From contig JAEZKA010000038.1 in the NCBI GenBank assembly GCA_023436225.1, positions 1 to 38,422 of the forward strand: 38,422 nt of DNA, in the 5' to 3' direction. Source of the DNA: Bacillota bacterium. GTDB taxonomy: Bacteria; Bacillota; Clostridia; Lachnospirales; Lachnospiraceae. Position 1 is the stretch's first letter, and the number at the start of each line of letters is the position of its first letter. Shown in pieces: positions 7,868-15,234 of this stretch. A model generated the notes under the pieces. The model worked only from the letters and a program-made list of their open reading frames with translations. It was not told the origin of the DNA and did not search any database. The position numbers and the translations under genes are program-made.

Positions 7868-8737
7868 TTAAAACGAAGAATTCTGTGATTCCGTAATTGC
7901 AAGGAAGGCAGCAAGACTTCCTCGCTTGCCGGCTGATTTACGATGAGAAAATAAAATATCATCATTACAGCAGGTACAGACATCGCTTATATGAATATTC
8001 TCCTCACGAAGACCTGCTTTTATTAATACCTGACGGTTCGCTGCCCATAAATCACAAAGATATTTGTTGCTATCGCCAATCCTTTCAAGAATTTTGAATT
8101 CATAAGCCTTAGGAAATGCTTTTTCAAATTCGACCGCCACATCCTCACCAATCTCGAAACATTCCTTGCAGATGGAAGGTCCAATAACAGCGATAATATC
8201 CTCTGGTTCACTGCCATATTGCCGATGTATCTCCTCCACTGTACATTTTCCAATCTCAGCGACGGTTCCTCTCCAACCGGAATGGGTTAATCCGATGGCT
8301 CTTCTCTTCCTATCAACGAAATAGAGAGGAACACAATCCGCATACTTGGTAACAAGAGTAATACCCGGCTCGTTGGTAATCAATCCATCGATTTGTTCAA
8401 AATCTCGGGGAATAAATAAGCCCTTTCCACGGTCTTTGTATGTGACAACACGGATGTTGGTCTTATGTACCTGCTGCGATATTACAATACTATTAACATC
8501 GATTCCGATGCTTCTCGATATTCTTCGATAATTTTCAAGTACCTTCTCCTTCTCGTCCTTGACAGGGCCATTGCCTCTGCCTAGATTCATACTGGAGAAC
8601 ATTCCGTCACTAACCCCGCCGATACGGGTTGAAAAGCCATGCTTAATGAAGGGGATATTCGATAATGCAGGAAATGACAGATAGGGAACCTCTAAGCTAA
8701 AATCAATCTGTGCGTTCATTGTATTCTCAATCTTCAT
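7868..8737 (-). CDS. pgeF: Peptidoglycan editing factor PgeF (YfiH/multicopper polyphenol oxidase fold)
   Basis: 289 residues. The conserved putative metal-binding triad is H91 (ISQQVHKTN), C135 (KYADCVPL) and H152 (THSGWRG). IGPSICKECFEIG and the late CTCCNDDILFSHR are also family motifs. In E. coli YfiH removes wrongly incorporated residues from peptidoglycan precursors, while other members have nucleoside or purine activity, so the exact substrate here is uncertain. The ATG follows GGAGAGG. The 130-bp spacer to the DUF512 gene has a weak hairpin (7736-7768) without a T run. Confidence 0.92.
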   Translation of the reverse strand: MKIENTMNAQIDFSLEVPYLSFPALSNIPFIKHGFSTRIGGVSDGMFSSMNLGRGNGPVKDEKEKVLENYRRISRSIGIDVNSIVISQQVHKTNIRVVTYKDRGKGLFIPRDFEQIDGLITNEPGITLVTKYADCVPLYFVDRKRRAIGLTHSGWRGTVAEIGKCTVEEIHRQYGSEPEDIIAVIGPSICKECFEIGEDVAVEFEKAFPKAYEFKILERIGDSNKYLCDLWAANRQVLIKAGLREENIHISDVCTCCNDDILFSHRKSAGKRGSLAAFLAITESQNSSF

Positions 8738-8803
8738 TGTAACCTCTCCATACTATATTAAGCTGTGTTATTAATAAATTATATGTTACATCATCAAATC
8801 GGT

Positions 8804-9154
8804 TTACATGCCATCAAAGGCATTCTTAATCAGAGAAATCTCATTCTCAAGAATTACTACAGCGTCAAAGCGACAGGGGGTGTCCACCGGAAGCTTATGA
8901 AGCAGCATATAATACTGAGCGGTTCGTGTGATTCTTCGAATTTTGTTCGGTGTAATTGCCTCTGCAGGAAAGCCCTTAGAAGAACTGGAACGATATTTGA
9001 CCTCGATAAAGCAAAGATACCCATCGTTTCGCCCAATTAAATCGATCTCGCCTATTTTGCAGCGAAAGTTGCGCTCCAATATCCGATATCCGTTTTTCTC
9101 GAGATATCTGGAAGCCTTCCCCTCATATTCTGTTCCGACCTCTCTGTTATTCAT
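8804..9154 (-). CDS. YraN family endonuclease-fold protein (UPF0102)
   Basis: 116 residues from the start chosen at 9154. It has the PD-(D/E)XK nuclease fold motifs GEIDLIG (35-41) and FIEVKYR (49-55). The function is unproven, although members bind Holliday-junction-like DNA in some species. An in-frame ATG exists at 9199, but using it would put 53 bp of overlap on the upstream gene and add a stretch foreign to the family. The ATG at 9154 overlaps the upstream stop by 8 bp, a typical coupling. It sits in the usual rnhB-flhB-like-yraN cluster. Confidence 0.9.
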   Translation of the reverse strand: MNNREVGTEYEGKASRYLEKNGYRILERNFRCKIGEIDLIGRNDGYLCFIEVKYRSSSSKGFPAEAITPNKIRRITRTAQYYMLLHKLPVDTPCRFDAVVILENEISLIKNAFDGM

Positions 9155-9446
9155 GATCCAGACCAACCTTACTCTTAATTCGATCCATTCGGTCGACAAA
9201 GACTAGTACCTCTGCCACCACCTCATATAGCTCAGGAGGTATCATATCTCCGATTTCAAGCTTGGACAAGGTGCTTGCCAGCTTCTCGTCTTTATGAAGG
9301 GGAATATCAGCTTCCTTTGCCCTTTCAATCATCCTCTCAGCCAGATAACCTCTGCCCGAAGCGATTACCCTCGGTGCCTCCTGATCCGGATCATAAGAAA
9401 TAGCGACAGCAGTCTTTTGTTTTGGAGTCATATTCTTATCTTCCAT
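9147..9446 (-). CDS. Stand-alone FlhB C-terminal-domain homologue (EscU/YscU/FlhB tail)
   Basis: 99 residues from the ATG at 9446, which has AGGAGG seven bases upstream (an ATG at 9485 is in frame but has no site). The sequence AVAISYDPDQEAPRVIASG, then LAERMIERAKEADIPLHKD and ELYEVVAEVLVFV matches the cytoplasmic tail of the flagellar export protein FlhB. The NPTH autocleavage motif and all membrane segments are missing. Such genes recur between rnhB and yraN in Firmicutes (FlhX/YlqH type). Function is unknown; a partial stand-in for the FlhB tail is one idea from other systems. Confidence 0.88.
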   Translation of the reverse strand: MEDKNMTPKQKTAVAISYDPDQEAPRVIASGRGYLAERMIERAKEADIPLHKDEKLASTLSKLEIGDMIPPELYEVVAEVLVFVDRMDRIKSKVGLDHE

Positions 9447-9507
9447 ACATAATCCTCCTAATATTACTCGCTGCCAAAAAGCCATGATCTGAGCGGCAGC
9501 ACTAATT

Positions 9508-9544
9508 CATGACAATAGATAGTTCGTGAAGCGTCTGTCTAATG
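9508..9544. repeat. 38-bp interspersed palindromic repeat, copy 2
   Basis: CATGACAATAGATAG and CTGTCTAATG arms flank GTTCGTGAAGC. It is the reverse orientation of copy 1 and lies in the rnhB to FlhB-like spacer. Confidence 0.55.
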
Positions 9545-9575
9545 TAAGCTTACTGATAAATCGATGATATTCAAT

Positions 9576-10373
9576 CTAATCCTCTGTAATAAAATTCTTC
9601 ACAAAGGATCTACGATGAATCGGCGTCAGACCATATTGCTTAATTGCTTCGATATGCTTTGCGGAGCCATAGCCCTTATTGCTTGCCAAATCATATTGTG
9701 GAAAGACCTTGTGATAAGCTCCCATCATCCGATCTCTGGTTACTTTTGCTACGATGCTGGCGGCGGCTATTGAAATACTTTTAGCATCTCCTTTGATAAT
9801 TGGAATCTGTTTAATATCGACACCCGGGATCGTAACCGCATCATTTAATAGAAGATCGGGCTTTATCTTCAGGTTACCGATTGCCTTACGCATCGCTTCA
9901 TAGGTTGCCTGAAGAATATTGATTTCATCAATCTGGTTTGGCGGTACACTACCGATACCGTAAGCAATAGCCTTTGAGATAATCTCATCATAAAGCTCCT
10001 CTCGCTTCTTCTCTGAGAGCTGCTTTGAATCATTGATATAAAGGATTTCACAATCCTTCGGCAGTATAACGGCAGCCGCAATAACCGGCCCAGCAAAGGG
10101 GCCCCTTCCTACCTCATCAATTCCGCAAATATATTCATAATCACTATATTTCTTCTCGTATTCCTTCATCTTCTCCAAGCGAATTAATTCCTTTTGAAGG
10201 GATAGAGTTTTATTACGATATTGATTACAGATGGTAATGACACCGCTGCGTTCATCGGTACTGTATTTCTCCAATAAAGCAGGGATATCATCATTTTCAG
10301 CTTGCATGAATTCGAGCTTGATCAGAGATATTTTCTTTGGTACTTCATTATTTGAATTAAGTTCTGCTGTCAT
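9576..10373 (-). CDS. rnhB: Ribonuclease HII
   Basis: 265 residues. It cleaves the RNA strand of RNA-DNA hybrids and removes misincorporated ribonucleotides. The catalytic motif is CGIDEVGRGPFAGP (D86, E87), with D178 in LLLNDAV and GDAKSISIAAASIVAKVTRD supplying the remaining acids. Residues 1-75 are the N-terminal extension common in Firmicutes RNase HII. The start ATG has GGGGAGG eight bases upstream. The 170-bp spacer upstream carries three 25-bp repeats. Confidence 0.96.
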   Translation of the reverse strand: MTAELNSNNEVPKKISLIKLEFMQAENDDIPALLEKYSTDERSGVITICNQYRNKTLSLQKELIRLEKMKEYEKKYSDYEYICGIDEVGRGPFAGPVIAAAVILPKDCEILYINDSKQLSEKKREELYDEIISKAIAYGIGSVPPNQIDEINILQATYEAMRKAIGNLKIKPDLLLNDAVTIPGVDIKQIPIIKGDAKSISIAAASIVAKVTRDRMMGAYHKVFPQYDLASNKGYGSAKHIEAIKQYGLTPIHRRSFVKNFITED

Positions 10374-10433
10374 AGGAGCCGCCTCCCCATTCCTAAGTGT
10401 ATTAAATAATATATATTAATGCCAGAAAGCCTA

Positions 10434-10508
10434 TTCATACGAACAAAACATGTCCATAATCATACGAAGGCTTTATGTCCATATTCCTACGAACGAAACA
10501 TGGCTATT
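10434..10508. repeat. Three 25-bp tandem direct repeats
   Basis: Units at 10434-10458, 10459-10483 and 10484-10508 share the pattern TNCTACGAA...ACATGTCCATA with several differences each. The period is exactly 25 bp. They lie between rbgA and rnhB. The AACATGT core resembles the palindromes at 25742 and 19352. Confidence 0.7.
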
Positions 10509-10543
10509 GTTTATCTTGTCCAAGTGTAGACGCCGTAGAGGGA

Positions 10544-11467
10544 CTAAACCTCCGTCGATGTCTCTGACATTAAAGTTTCCTCGACGTTGTCCCCTTCTTT
10601 ATTTCTCACAGGTGGAATCTCAAGAGTGATATTACCAAGCTTAGTACTTCTAAAATCATCCACCAAAAGTCCTGCAGCACGATCCAAATCGGGTTCGCCA
10701 CCCTTAATAAGGCAGGAGCGCTTAAATGCGATTTGTTCCAACACCTTAGCCGCTCCCTTGATATCCAGTACCTCTTCTGAGGGATCTATACCATATCGAT
10801 CTACTAATACCTCGGGATATAATTTCTGTAGTAATAAAATCAATTCGAGAGAAAGGTCCGTGGTATTGATAATGGTATCATTAATGGAGCCGATTAGGGC
10901 CAGCTTCAGTCCTACGGATTGATCCTCGAACTTAGGCCAAAGAATACCTGGCGTATCCAGAAGCTCTATGGTCTTGCTCAGTCTAATCCATTGCTTCCCC
11001 TTCGTAACACCTGGTTTATTCCCTGTCTTTGTCGAAGCCTTTCCAACAAAGCTATTAATAAAGGTGGATTTGCCTACATTAGGGATGCCGACAATCATGG
11101 CACGTACCGGACGATTAAGAATTCCTTTCCTTCGGTCTCGTTCGATTTTAGCCTGACAGGCTTTATTCACAATATCCTGAACCTGTTTTACACCTTGACC
11201 ATTCTTGGAATTTACCAGAGTTGCAAAATAACCCTTCGACTCAAAGTATTCCTTCCATGCGTTGTTGTAACGCTGGTCTGCCATATCGGCTTTGTTGAGT
11301 AATATTACTCGTGATTTGTTTTTTGCTAACGTATCAATATCGGGATTCGTGCTGGAATATGGTATTCTGGCATCTACCAGTTCAATTACCACATCGATCA
11401 GCTTCATATCCTCCTGCATGGTACGTTTTGCCTTGGCCATATGACCTGGATACCATTGAAAATGCAT
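10544..11467 (-). CDS. rbgA: Ribosome biogenesis GTPase RbgA (YlqF)
   Basis: 307 residues from the ATG at 11467. It is a circularly permuted GTPase: NKAD (G4, 58-61) precedes GIPNVGKS (G1, 127-134), GNKPGVTKGKQW (G2) and DTPGILWPKF (G3). RbgA drives maturation of the 45S intermediate to the 50S subunit in gram-positive bacteria. MHFQWYPGHMAKA is the usual family start. The start is set by GGAG six bases upstream; the longer frame to 11515 is unsupported. Confidence 0.96.
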   Translation of the reverse strand: MHFQWYPGHMAKAKRTMQEDMKLIDVVIELVDARIPYSSTNPDIDTLAKNKSRVILLNKADMADQRYNNAWKEYFESKGYFATLVNSKNGQGVKQVQDIVNKACQAKIERDRRKGILNRPVRAMIVGIPNVGKSTFINSFVGKASTKTGNKPGVTKGKQWIRLSKTIELLDTPGILWPKFEDQSVGLKLALIGSINDTIINTTDLSLELILLLQKLYPEVLVDRYGIDPSEEVLDIKGAAKVLEQIAFKRSCLIKGGEPDLDRAAGLLVDDFRSTKLGNITLEIPPVRNKEGDNVEETLMSETSTEV

Positions 11468-11539
11468 AAAAATCTCCATTCTACCACAAAACCGTAAATT
11501 TAAGCTGTAACGCAAGGTTTATAAAGGACCTACTTGAGG

Positions 11540-12145
11540 TTACTCGCTTTCCTCTGATTTTGTTTCCTTAATCAAATTTAATTTATTTACAAAGTTAAAG
11601 GGGGATGTTCGAATAAAGGCTTCACCAACTATTTCTTCCCGTCGAATCATTCCAACGCTGGCAAAACGGCTGTCCTCGCTGTTATTACGATTATCTCCCA
11701 ATACAAAATATTCATTCTCTTCTAAAAGGATCTCTTCAGCGGCGAGTCCGTAGTTTCCCATAGGCTCAACATTTACAATTTCATCAATGACTTCGCCGTT
11801 AATATATATAAGACCATCCTTTATCTGCAGCTTTTCACCAGGTAAAGCGATGATACGTTTAATATCATAATAGCTGTGCTCCTTACCGCTTTGCTCGTAT
11901 ACAATTACATCAAAACGCTCTGGTTCTGAAAATCGGTAGGAAAATTTATTGATAATGATCTGATCCTTGTCTGCCAATGTGGTTTCCATTGATATACCGA
12001 CCATATTCGTGCGTTCTAAAGCATAATATACGATAAAATAAGCCAAAAATATCACAGCTGCAATCTGAGCAGCCCAAATTAATGTCTTGATGAATATTTT
12101 CATGACCAATGGCTTCTTGCTTTCTTTATCGAAATCATAATCCAT
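11540..12145 (-). CDS. lepB: Signal peptidase I
   Basis: 201 residues. One N-terminal membrane anchor spans about 17-40 and the rest is extracytoplasmic. The Ser/Lys catalytic dyad is S52 (VGISMETTL) and K96 (YDIKRIIALPGE). GDNRNNSEDSR is box E. It cleaves signal peptides of secreted proteins. The ribosome site is weak (AAAGG, about 13 bases away). A terminator separates it from rplS, so expression may depend on partial read-through or an unseen promoter. Confidence 0.95.
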   Translation of the reverse strand: MDYDFDKESKKPLVMKIFIKTLIWAAQIAAVIFLAYFIVYYALERTNMVGISMETTLADKDQIIINKFSYRFSEPERFDVIVYEQSGKEHSYYDIKRIIALPGEKLQIKDGLIYINGEVIDEIVNVEPMGNYGLAAEEILLEENEYFVLGDNRNNSEDSRFASVGMIRREEIVGEAFIRTSPFNFVNKLNLIKETKSEESE

Positions 12146-12171
12146 ACAGATACTCAGCCTTTCTTCGTGTT

Positions 12172-12205
12172 AAAAAAGGGACAATCACGTAAGTATTGTC
12201 CCTTT
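12172..12205 (-). terminator. Terminator after rplS
   Basis: AAAGGGACAAT (12175-12185) and ATTGTCCCTTT (12195-12205) form a perfect 11-bp stem. On the minus strand the T run (12177-12172) overlaps the end of the stem. Confidence 0.9.
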
Positions 12206-12211
12206 GTGGTA

Positions 12212-12559
12212 CTATCTCATTAACTCTTTAACTTTAGCTCTCTTACCAACTCTATTACGTAAATAGAATAGCTTAGCCTGTCTAACTTTACCGCGTCTGA
12301 TTACTTCAATTCGATCAATACTAGGACTGTGAACTGGCCAAGTCTTCTCTACACCAATACCATTGGATGTCTTTCTAACGGTGAAAGTCTCTCTAGAACC
12401 ACCATTCTGTCTCTTTAATACAGTTCCTTCGAAAACCTGAAGTCTCTCACGGTTACCTTCCTTTACCTTTGCGTAAACCTGAACCGTGTCGCCTACGTTG
12501 AATTCTGCAACAGATGCTTTCAACTGCTCAGCTTCAATACTCTTAATAATATCGTTCAT
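12212..12559 (-). CDS. rplS: 50S ribosomal protein L19
   Basis: 115 residues from the ATG at 12559, which has AAGGAGG seven bases upstream; an in-frame start at 12595 would add 12 residues that do not belong to L19. Characteristic segments are FNVGDTVQVYAKVKEG, RLQVFEGTVLKRQNGG, VEKTWPVHSPSID and AKLFYLRNRVGKRAKVKE. L19 sits at the 30S-50S interface. The gene has its own promoter (12635-12663) and about 70 nt of leader RNA, and is followed directly by a strong terminator. Confidence 0.97.
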   Translation of the reverse strand: MNDIIKSIEAEQLKASVAEFNVGDTVQVYAKVKEGNRERLQVFEGTVLKRQNGGSRETFTVRKTSNGIGVEKTWPVHSPSIDRIEVIRRGKVRQAKLFYLRNRVGKRAKVKELMR

Positions 12560-12564
12560 TTTGT

Positions 12565-12628
12565 GACCTCCTTCATATTTAGATGTTCTTGACACGAATC
12601 TGAGTCAGAGGACCATCCATTCTCACAA
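12565..12628 (-). promoter_or_regulatory. Candidate L19 leader (autoregulatory 5' UTR)
   Basis: The leader between the predicted start (about 12628) and the ribosome site contains GGATGGTCCTCTGACTCAGA and a CATCT stretch that can pair with GGATG. An L19 leader RNA is known in low-GC gram-positives. I could not confirm the full consensus by eye. Confidence 0.4.
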
Positions 12629-12634
12629 CAACTT

Positions 12635-12663
12635 ACTTTAACATAAACATCCAGCAATTGCAA
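12635..12663 (-). promoter_or_regulatory. Promoter of rplS
   Basis: TTGCAA (12658-12663), 17-bp spacer, TAAAGT (12635-12640) with an extended TG one base upstream of the -10. Confidence 0.65.
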
Positions 12664-12697
12664 GTACTTTTTCTTGAAATTGTATACTTAAATTACT

Positions 12698-12812
12698 GTC
12701 CAGACCCTAGCCATATTGATGATATGAGTTCGATCTAAGTACCGACGAATGCAAATACTCCTATTTGAAAATCATGGACCGAACTCATTCTGTACATTAA
12801 TGCAGGGTCTGA
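12698..12812 (-). other. Long-range hairpin-forming element between trmD and rplS
   Basis: Nested complementary segments: CAGACCCT (12700-12707) with AGGGTCTG further right (about 12803-12811), ATGAGTTCG near 12725 with CGAACTCAT near 12790, and a central AAATA/TATTT hairpin. There is no T run, so it is not a standard terminator. It lies upstream of the rplS promoter, in the 3' region of the trmD transcript. Its identity is unknown. The rest of the spacer 12560-12888 holds the rplS promoter and leader. Confidence 0.55.
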
Positions 12813-12888
12813 ATTATGATAGCCGCATGCGTTGAGTTATATCCAACAATTTCAAGTGATATTTTGGGCGCTAATTCATGCAGCAAAA

Positions 12889-13671
12889 TTAGCTTTCATA
12901 TACATCAAAATTCTTCTGAAAGATCAATTTCGTCAGGAACTCGCCCTCTTCCTCCGTTAAGTTTGCCTTCTCCAATAGGTCGGGTCGTCTTTCATAGGTT
13001 CGGAGAATGGATTGCTGCCTTCTCCAGGCATCGATATTCGCATGATGTCCGGTCAGCAAGACCTCGGGTACCTTCTTACCCATGAACACCTCCGGTCTTG
13101 TATACTGAGGATATTCCAGTAAGCTGTCCTGAAAGGATTCGAATTCGGAGGATATGTCGTTATTCAATACACCGGGAATCAATCTTGAAATCGCGTCAAT
13201 CATAACCATCGCCGGTAATTCACCACCAGTGAGGACATAATCACCGATGGATACATAATCGGTCACCACCATATCAAGAACGCGCTCATCTATACCTTCA
13301 TAATGGCCGCAAAGGAATATAAGATCCTCTTCCTCGGCAAACTCCTGAGCCATGCTCTGATTAAATATACTGCCCTGAGGGGTAACATAGATAACCTTGG
13401 GTTTACGATAGCTATGAGAAGCTTCTCTCTCCAGCTTGATATGATTCACCAGATACCCATAGGCTTTATAGATTGGCTCGGCCTGCATTACCATACCTGC
13501 GCCACCGCCGTATGGATAATCGTCCACTCTCTTATGTTTATCTTCACTGAAATCTCTGATATTAACTGCGTTTATAGAGATCAGTCCCTTATCAATTGCT
13601 CTCCCGGTGATGCTGGTATTCAATCCCTGCATTATCATATCCGGAAACAGCGTCAGTACATGAAAATTCAT
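12889..13671 (-). CDS. trmD: tRNA (guanine-N1)-methyltransferase
   Basis: 260 residues from the ATG at 13671 (MNFHVLTLFPDM, the usual family start); an ATG at 13683 is in frame but its AAAGG is only one base away. It methylates G37 of tRNAs to prevent frameshifting. It is a SPOUT/trefoil-knot enzyme with YPYGGGAGMVM, YVTPQG, LCGHYEGIDERV, SIGDYVLTGGELPAM and LEYPQYTRP, all of the conserved S-adenosylmethionine and tRNA binding motifs. It lies 87 bp after rimM, the classic order. Confidence 0.97.
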   Translation of the reverse strand: MNFHVLTLFPDMIMQGLNTSITGRAIDKGLISINAVNIRDFSEDKHKRVDDYPYGGGAGMVMQAEPIYKAYGYLVNHIKLEREASHSYRKPKVIYVTPQGSIFNQSMAQEFAEEEDLIFLCGHYEGIDERVLDMVVTDYVSIGDYVLTGGELPAMVMIDAISRLIPGVLNNDISSEFESFQDSLLEYPQYTRPEVFMGKKVPEVLLTGHHANIDAWRRQQSILRTYERRPDLLEKANLTEEEGEFLTKLIFQKNFDVYES

Positions 13672-13703
13672 AAAAATACCCATGCCTTTCTATTAGCATT
13701 AAA

Positions 13704-13741
13704 CGATTGTAAGCACGCTTTGCGAACTTTCTATTATCAAG
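13704..13741. repeat. 38-bp interspersed palindromic repeat, copy 3
   Basis: Core AAGCACGCTTTGCGAACT, nearly identical to copy 1, in the same orientation. It lies between rimM and trmD inside the operon. Confidence 0.65.
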
Positions 13742-13758
13742 ATTTATAATAGTAAAGA

Positions 13759-14265
13759 TCAGATCAGACCATCCAGAAGATGTACTATAATCTTCTTACT
13801 ATCAATATCGATATCAAGAATGCAATCTTTAATAGATGGGATCAATATCTCTTTACCGGAAGGGGTCTTTACTACATAAACATCATTTGCAGCGGTTGTA
13901 AGAATTTCAGATAATACACCCAATTCCTTGCCATCTTCGGTGAACACAGAGGAATCAATTAAATCATAGATAAAATACTCGCCCTCTTCGAGTGCGACTG
14001 CATCCTCTCTTGGGATTAAAAGATCCTTCCCACGATACTTTTCAATGTCATTAATATTATCAATTCCTTTAAACTTAAGTATTACCAGCTGCTTAAAGAA
14101 TTTTACACCCTCTATCTCCAAGGTAAGCATTTCTTTCCCAGTGTCTAGCAATACCTTTTGTAAATCCTTATAGCGGTTCGGATTATCAGTTGTTGGAAAC
14201 ACCTTGACTTCTCCGCGAACCCCGTGGGTGGTTGTAATAACTCCGACTCTAAGATAATTATCCAT
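13759..14265 (-). CDS. rimM: 16S rRNA processing protein RimM
   Basis: 168 residues. The N-terminal RimM domain reads LRVGVITTTHGVRGEVKVFPTTDNPNRY. The C-terminal PRC-barrel domain has GEYFIYDLIDSSVF and GKEILIPSIKDCILDID. RimM binds S19 and helps 30S head maturation. The ATG follows GGAGG. It is transcribed from its own promoter after a strong terminator that separates it from khpA. Confidence 0.95.
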   Translation of the reverse strand: MDNYLRVGVITTTHGVRGEVKVFPTTDNPNRYKDLQKVLLDTGKEMLTLEIEGVKFFKQLVILKFKGIDNINDIEKYRGKDLLIPREDAVALEEGEYFIYDLIDSSVFTEDGKELGVLSEILTTAANDVYVVKTPSGKEILIPSIKDCILDIDIDSKKIIVHLLDGLI

Positions 14266-14452
14266 AATACCTCCATAGCTGCGACTCTATCTGCGCATTA
14301 TTTCTTTTACGTTTCTTATTAGTATATATAAAAACTCATACAATTACTATTAATCAAGCTGCCCATAACCGCTAAAGCTAAATACATATGGAGCATATTG
14401 TACCAAAATAAGTAAGAGTTAAATAATCCGTAATAAACCTACTTTCAAACAT

Positions 14453-14481
14453 ATCATACCTTACAAAAAGCATACTATCAA
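14453..14481 (-). promoter_or_regulatory. Promoter of rimM-trmD
   Basis: TTGATA (14476-14481), 17-bp spacer, TATGAT (14453-14458). It gives a leader of about 180 nt. The rest of the 361-base spacer 14266-14626 holds only the khpA terminator. Confidence 0.65.
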
Positions 14482-14520
14482 TCCATTTGAAAAGTGTGTA
14501 TGATGACTGTTAGAAGGAAT

Positions 14521-14587
14521 AAAAAAGAAGCTGTGCTACTATGTCCCTTATGAAAATGACATTTCATATGACATAACAGACAGCTTC
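14521..14587 (-). terminator. Long multi-segment terminator after khpA
   Basis: GAAGCTGT (14527-14534) pairs with ACAGCTTC (14580-14587). Inside, TATGTC/GACATA and ATGAAA/TTTCAT continue the stem. On the minus strand the base of the stem runs into six T (14526-14521). Confidence 0.88.
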
Positions 14588-14626
14588 TGTCTTTCAGTAC
14601 AGGAAAAACTGCAATTGAATTTACTG

Positions 14627-14860
14627 CTATTGCAGAATCTCAACTACTACCTTTTTGTCATCCTTTGTTGCGGCTGCTTTTACTACGGTACGAATGGACT
14701 TAGCGATACGGCCTTGTTTGCCGATTACCTTACCCATATCTTCAGAAGCGACTTTTAATTCCACAACAATTGCCTTATCGGTTTCTTTTTCCGTAACTAC
14801 AACCTCATCGGGATGATCTACGAGTGATTTAGCAATTACTTCTACTAATTCCTTCATCAT
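14627..14860 (-). CDS. khpA: KH-domain RNA-binding protein KhpA (YlqC)
   Basis: 77 residues from the ATG at 14860, with GGAG seven bases upstream; the longer frame from 14872 is less likely. It is a single KH domain with the GxxG loop in GKVIGKQGRIAKSIR. KhpA pairs with KhpB/Jag and influences cell elongation and translation of target mRNAs in streptococci and lactobacilli. It sits between rpsP and rimM as in most Firmicutes. Confidence 0.95.
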   Translation of the reverse strand: MMKELVEVIAKSLVDHPDEVVVTEKETDKAIVVELKVASEDMGKVIGKQGRIAKSIRTVVKAAATKDDKKVVVEILQ

Positions 14861-14910
14861 ATAAATCTCCATTCTGCGGAATCACCGCGAACAAACTACA
14901 CCGATGATAA

Positions 14911-15153
14911 TTAAAGTATACCTGCATTCTTTAAGATTTTACCTACTGTATCGGTAGGCTGTGCACCGTTTGCTAACCACTTCTTAGCTGCTTCTTCATC
15001 TACCTTGAAAGTGCTAGGATTCTGAGTAGGATCATAGGTACCGATTTCCTCGATGAATCTACCATCTCTAGGTGTTCTGGAATCAGAAACAACGATTCTA
15101 TAGAAAGGAGCTTTCTTCTGTCCCATTCTCTTTAATCTAATCTTTACTGCCAT
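14911..15153 (-). CDS. rpsP: 30S ribosomal protein S16
   Basis: 80 residues with the full S16 signature MAVKIRLKRMGQKKAPFYRI and SRTPRDGRFIEEIGTYDP. It is an early 16S rRNA-binding assembly protein. AAGGAGGTG sits just upstream of the ATG. It is 81 bp downstream of ffh and 50 bp upstream of khpA. Confidence 0.98.
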   Translation of the reverse strand: MAVKIRLKRMGQKKAPFYRIVVSDSRTPRDGRFIEEIGTYDPTQNPSTFKVDEEAAKKWLANGAQPTDTVGKILKNAGIL

Positions 15154-15234
15154 TTATTTCACCTCCTTAAAAGTTTTAAATCTATTGTAAAGGTCCACAT
15201 TAAATCAAAATGATTTCAGGGACTAAATACAACT

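Noticed and set aside
9155..9199. N-terminal extension of YraN to 9199
   Set aside because: It lies wholly inside the FlhB-like gene in another frame and lacks family similarity; the ATG at 9154 fits better.
10434..10508. CRISPR-like array
   Set aside because: The 25-bp units are directly adjacent without spacers, only three in number and diverged, and no cas gene is present.
12698..12812. T-box or known riboswitch upstream of rplS
   Set aside because: No AGGGTGGNACCGCG T-box core or other riboswitch signature could be read, and there is no terminator platform.
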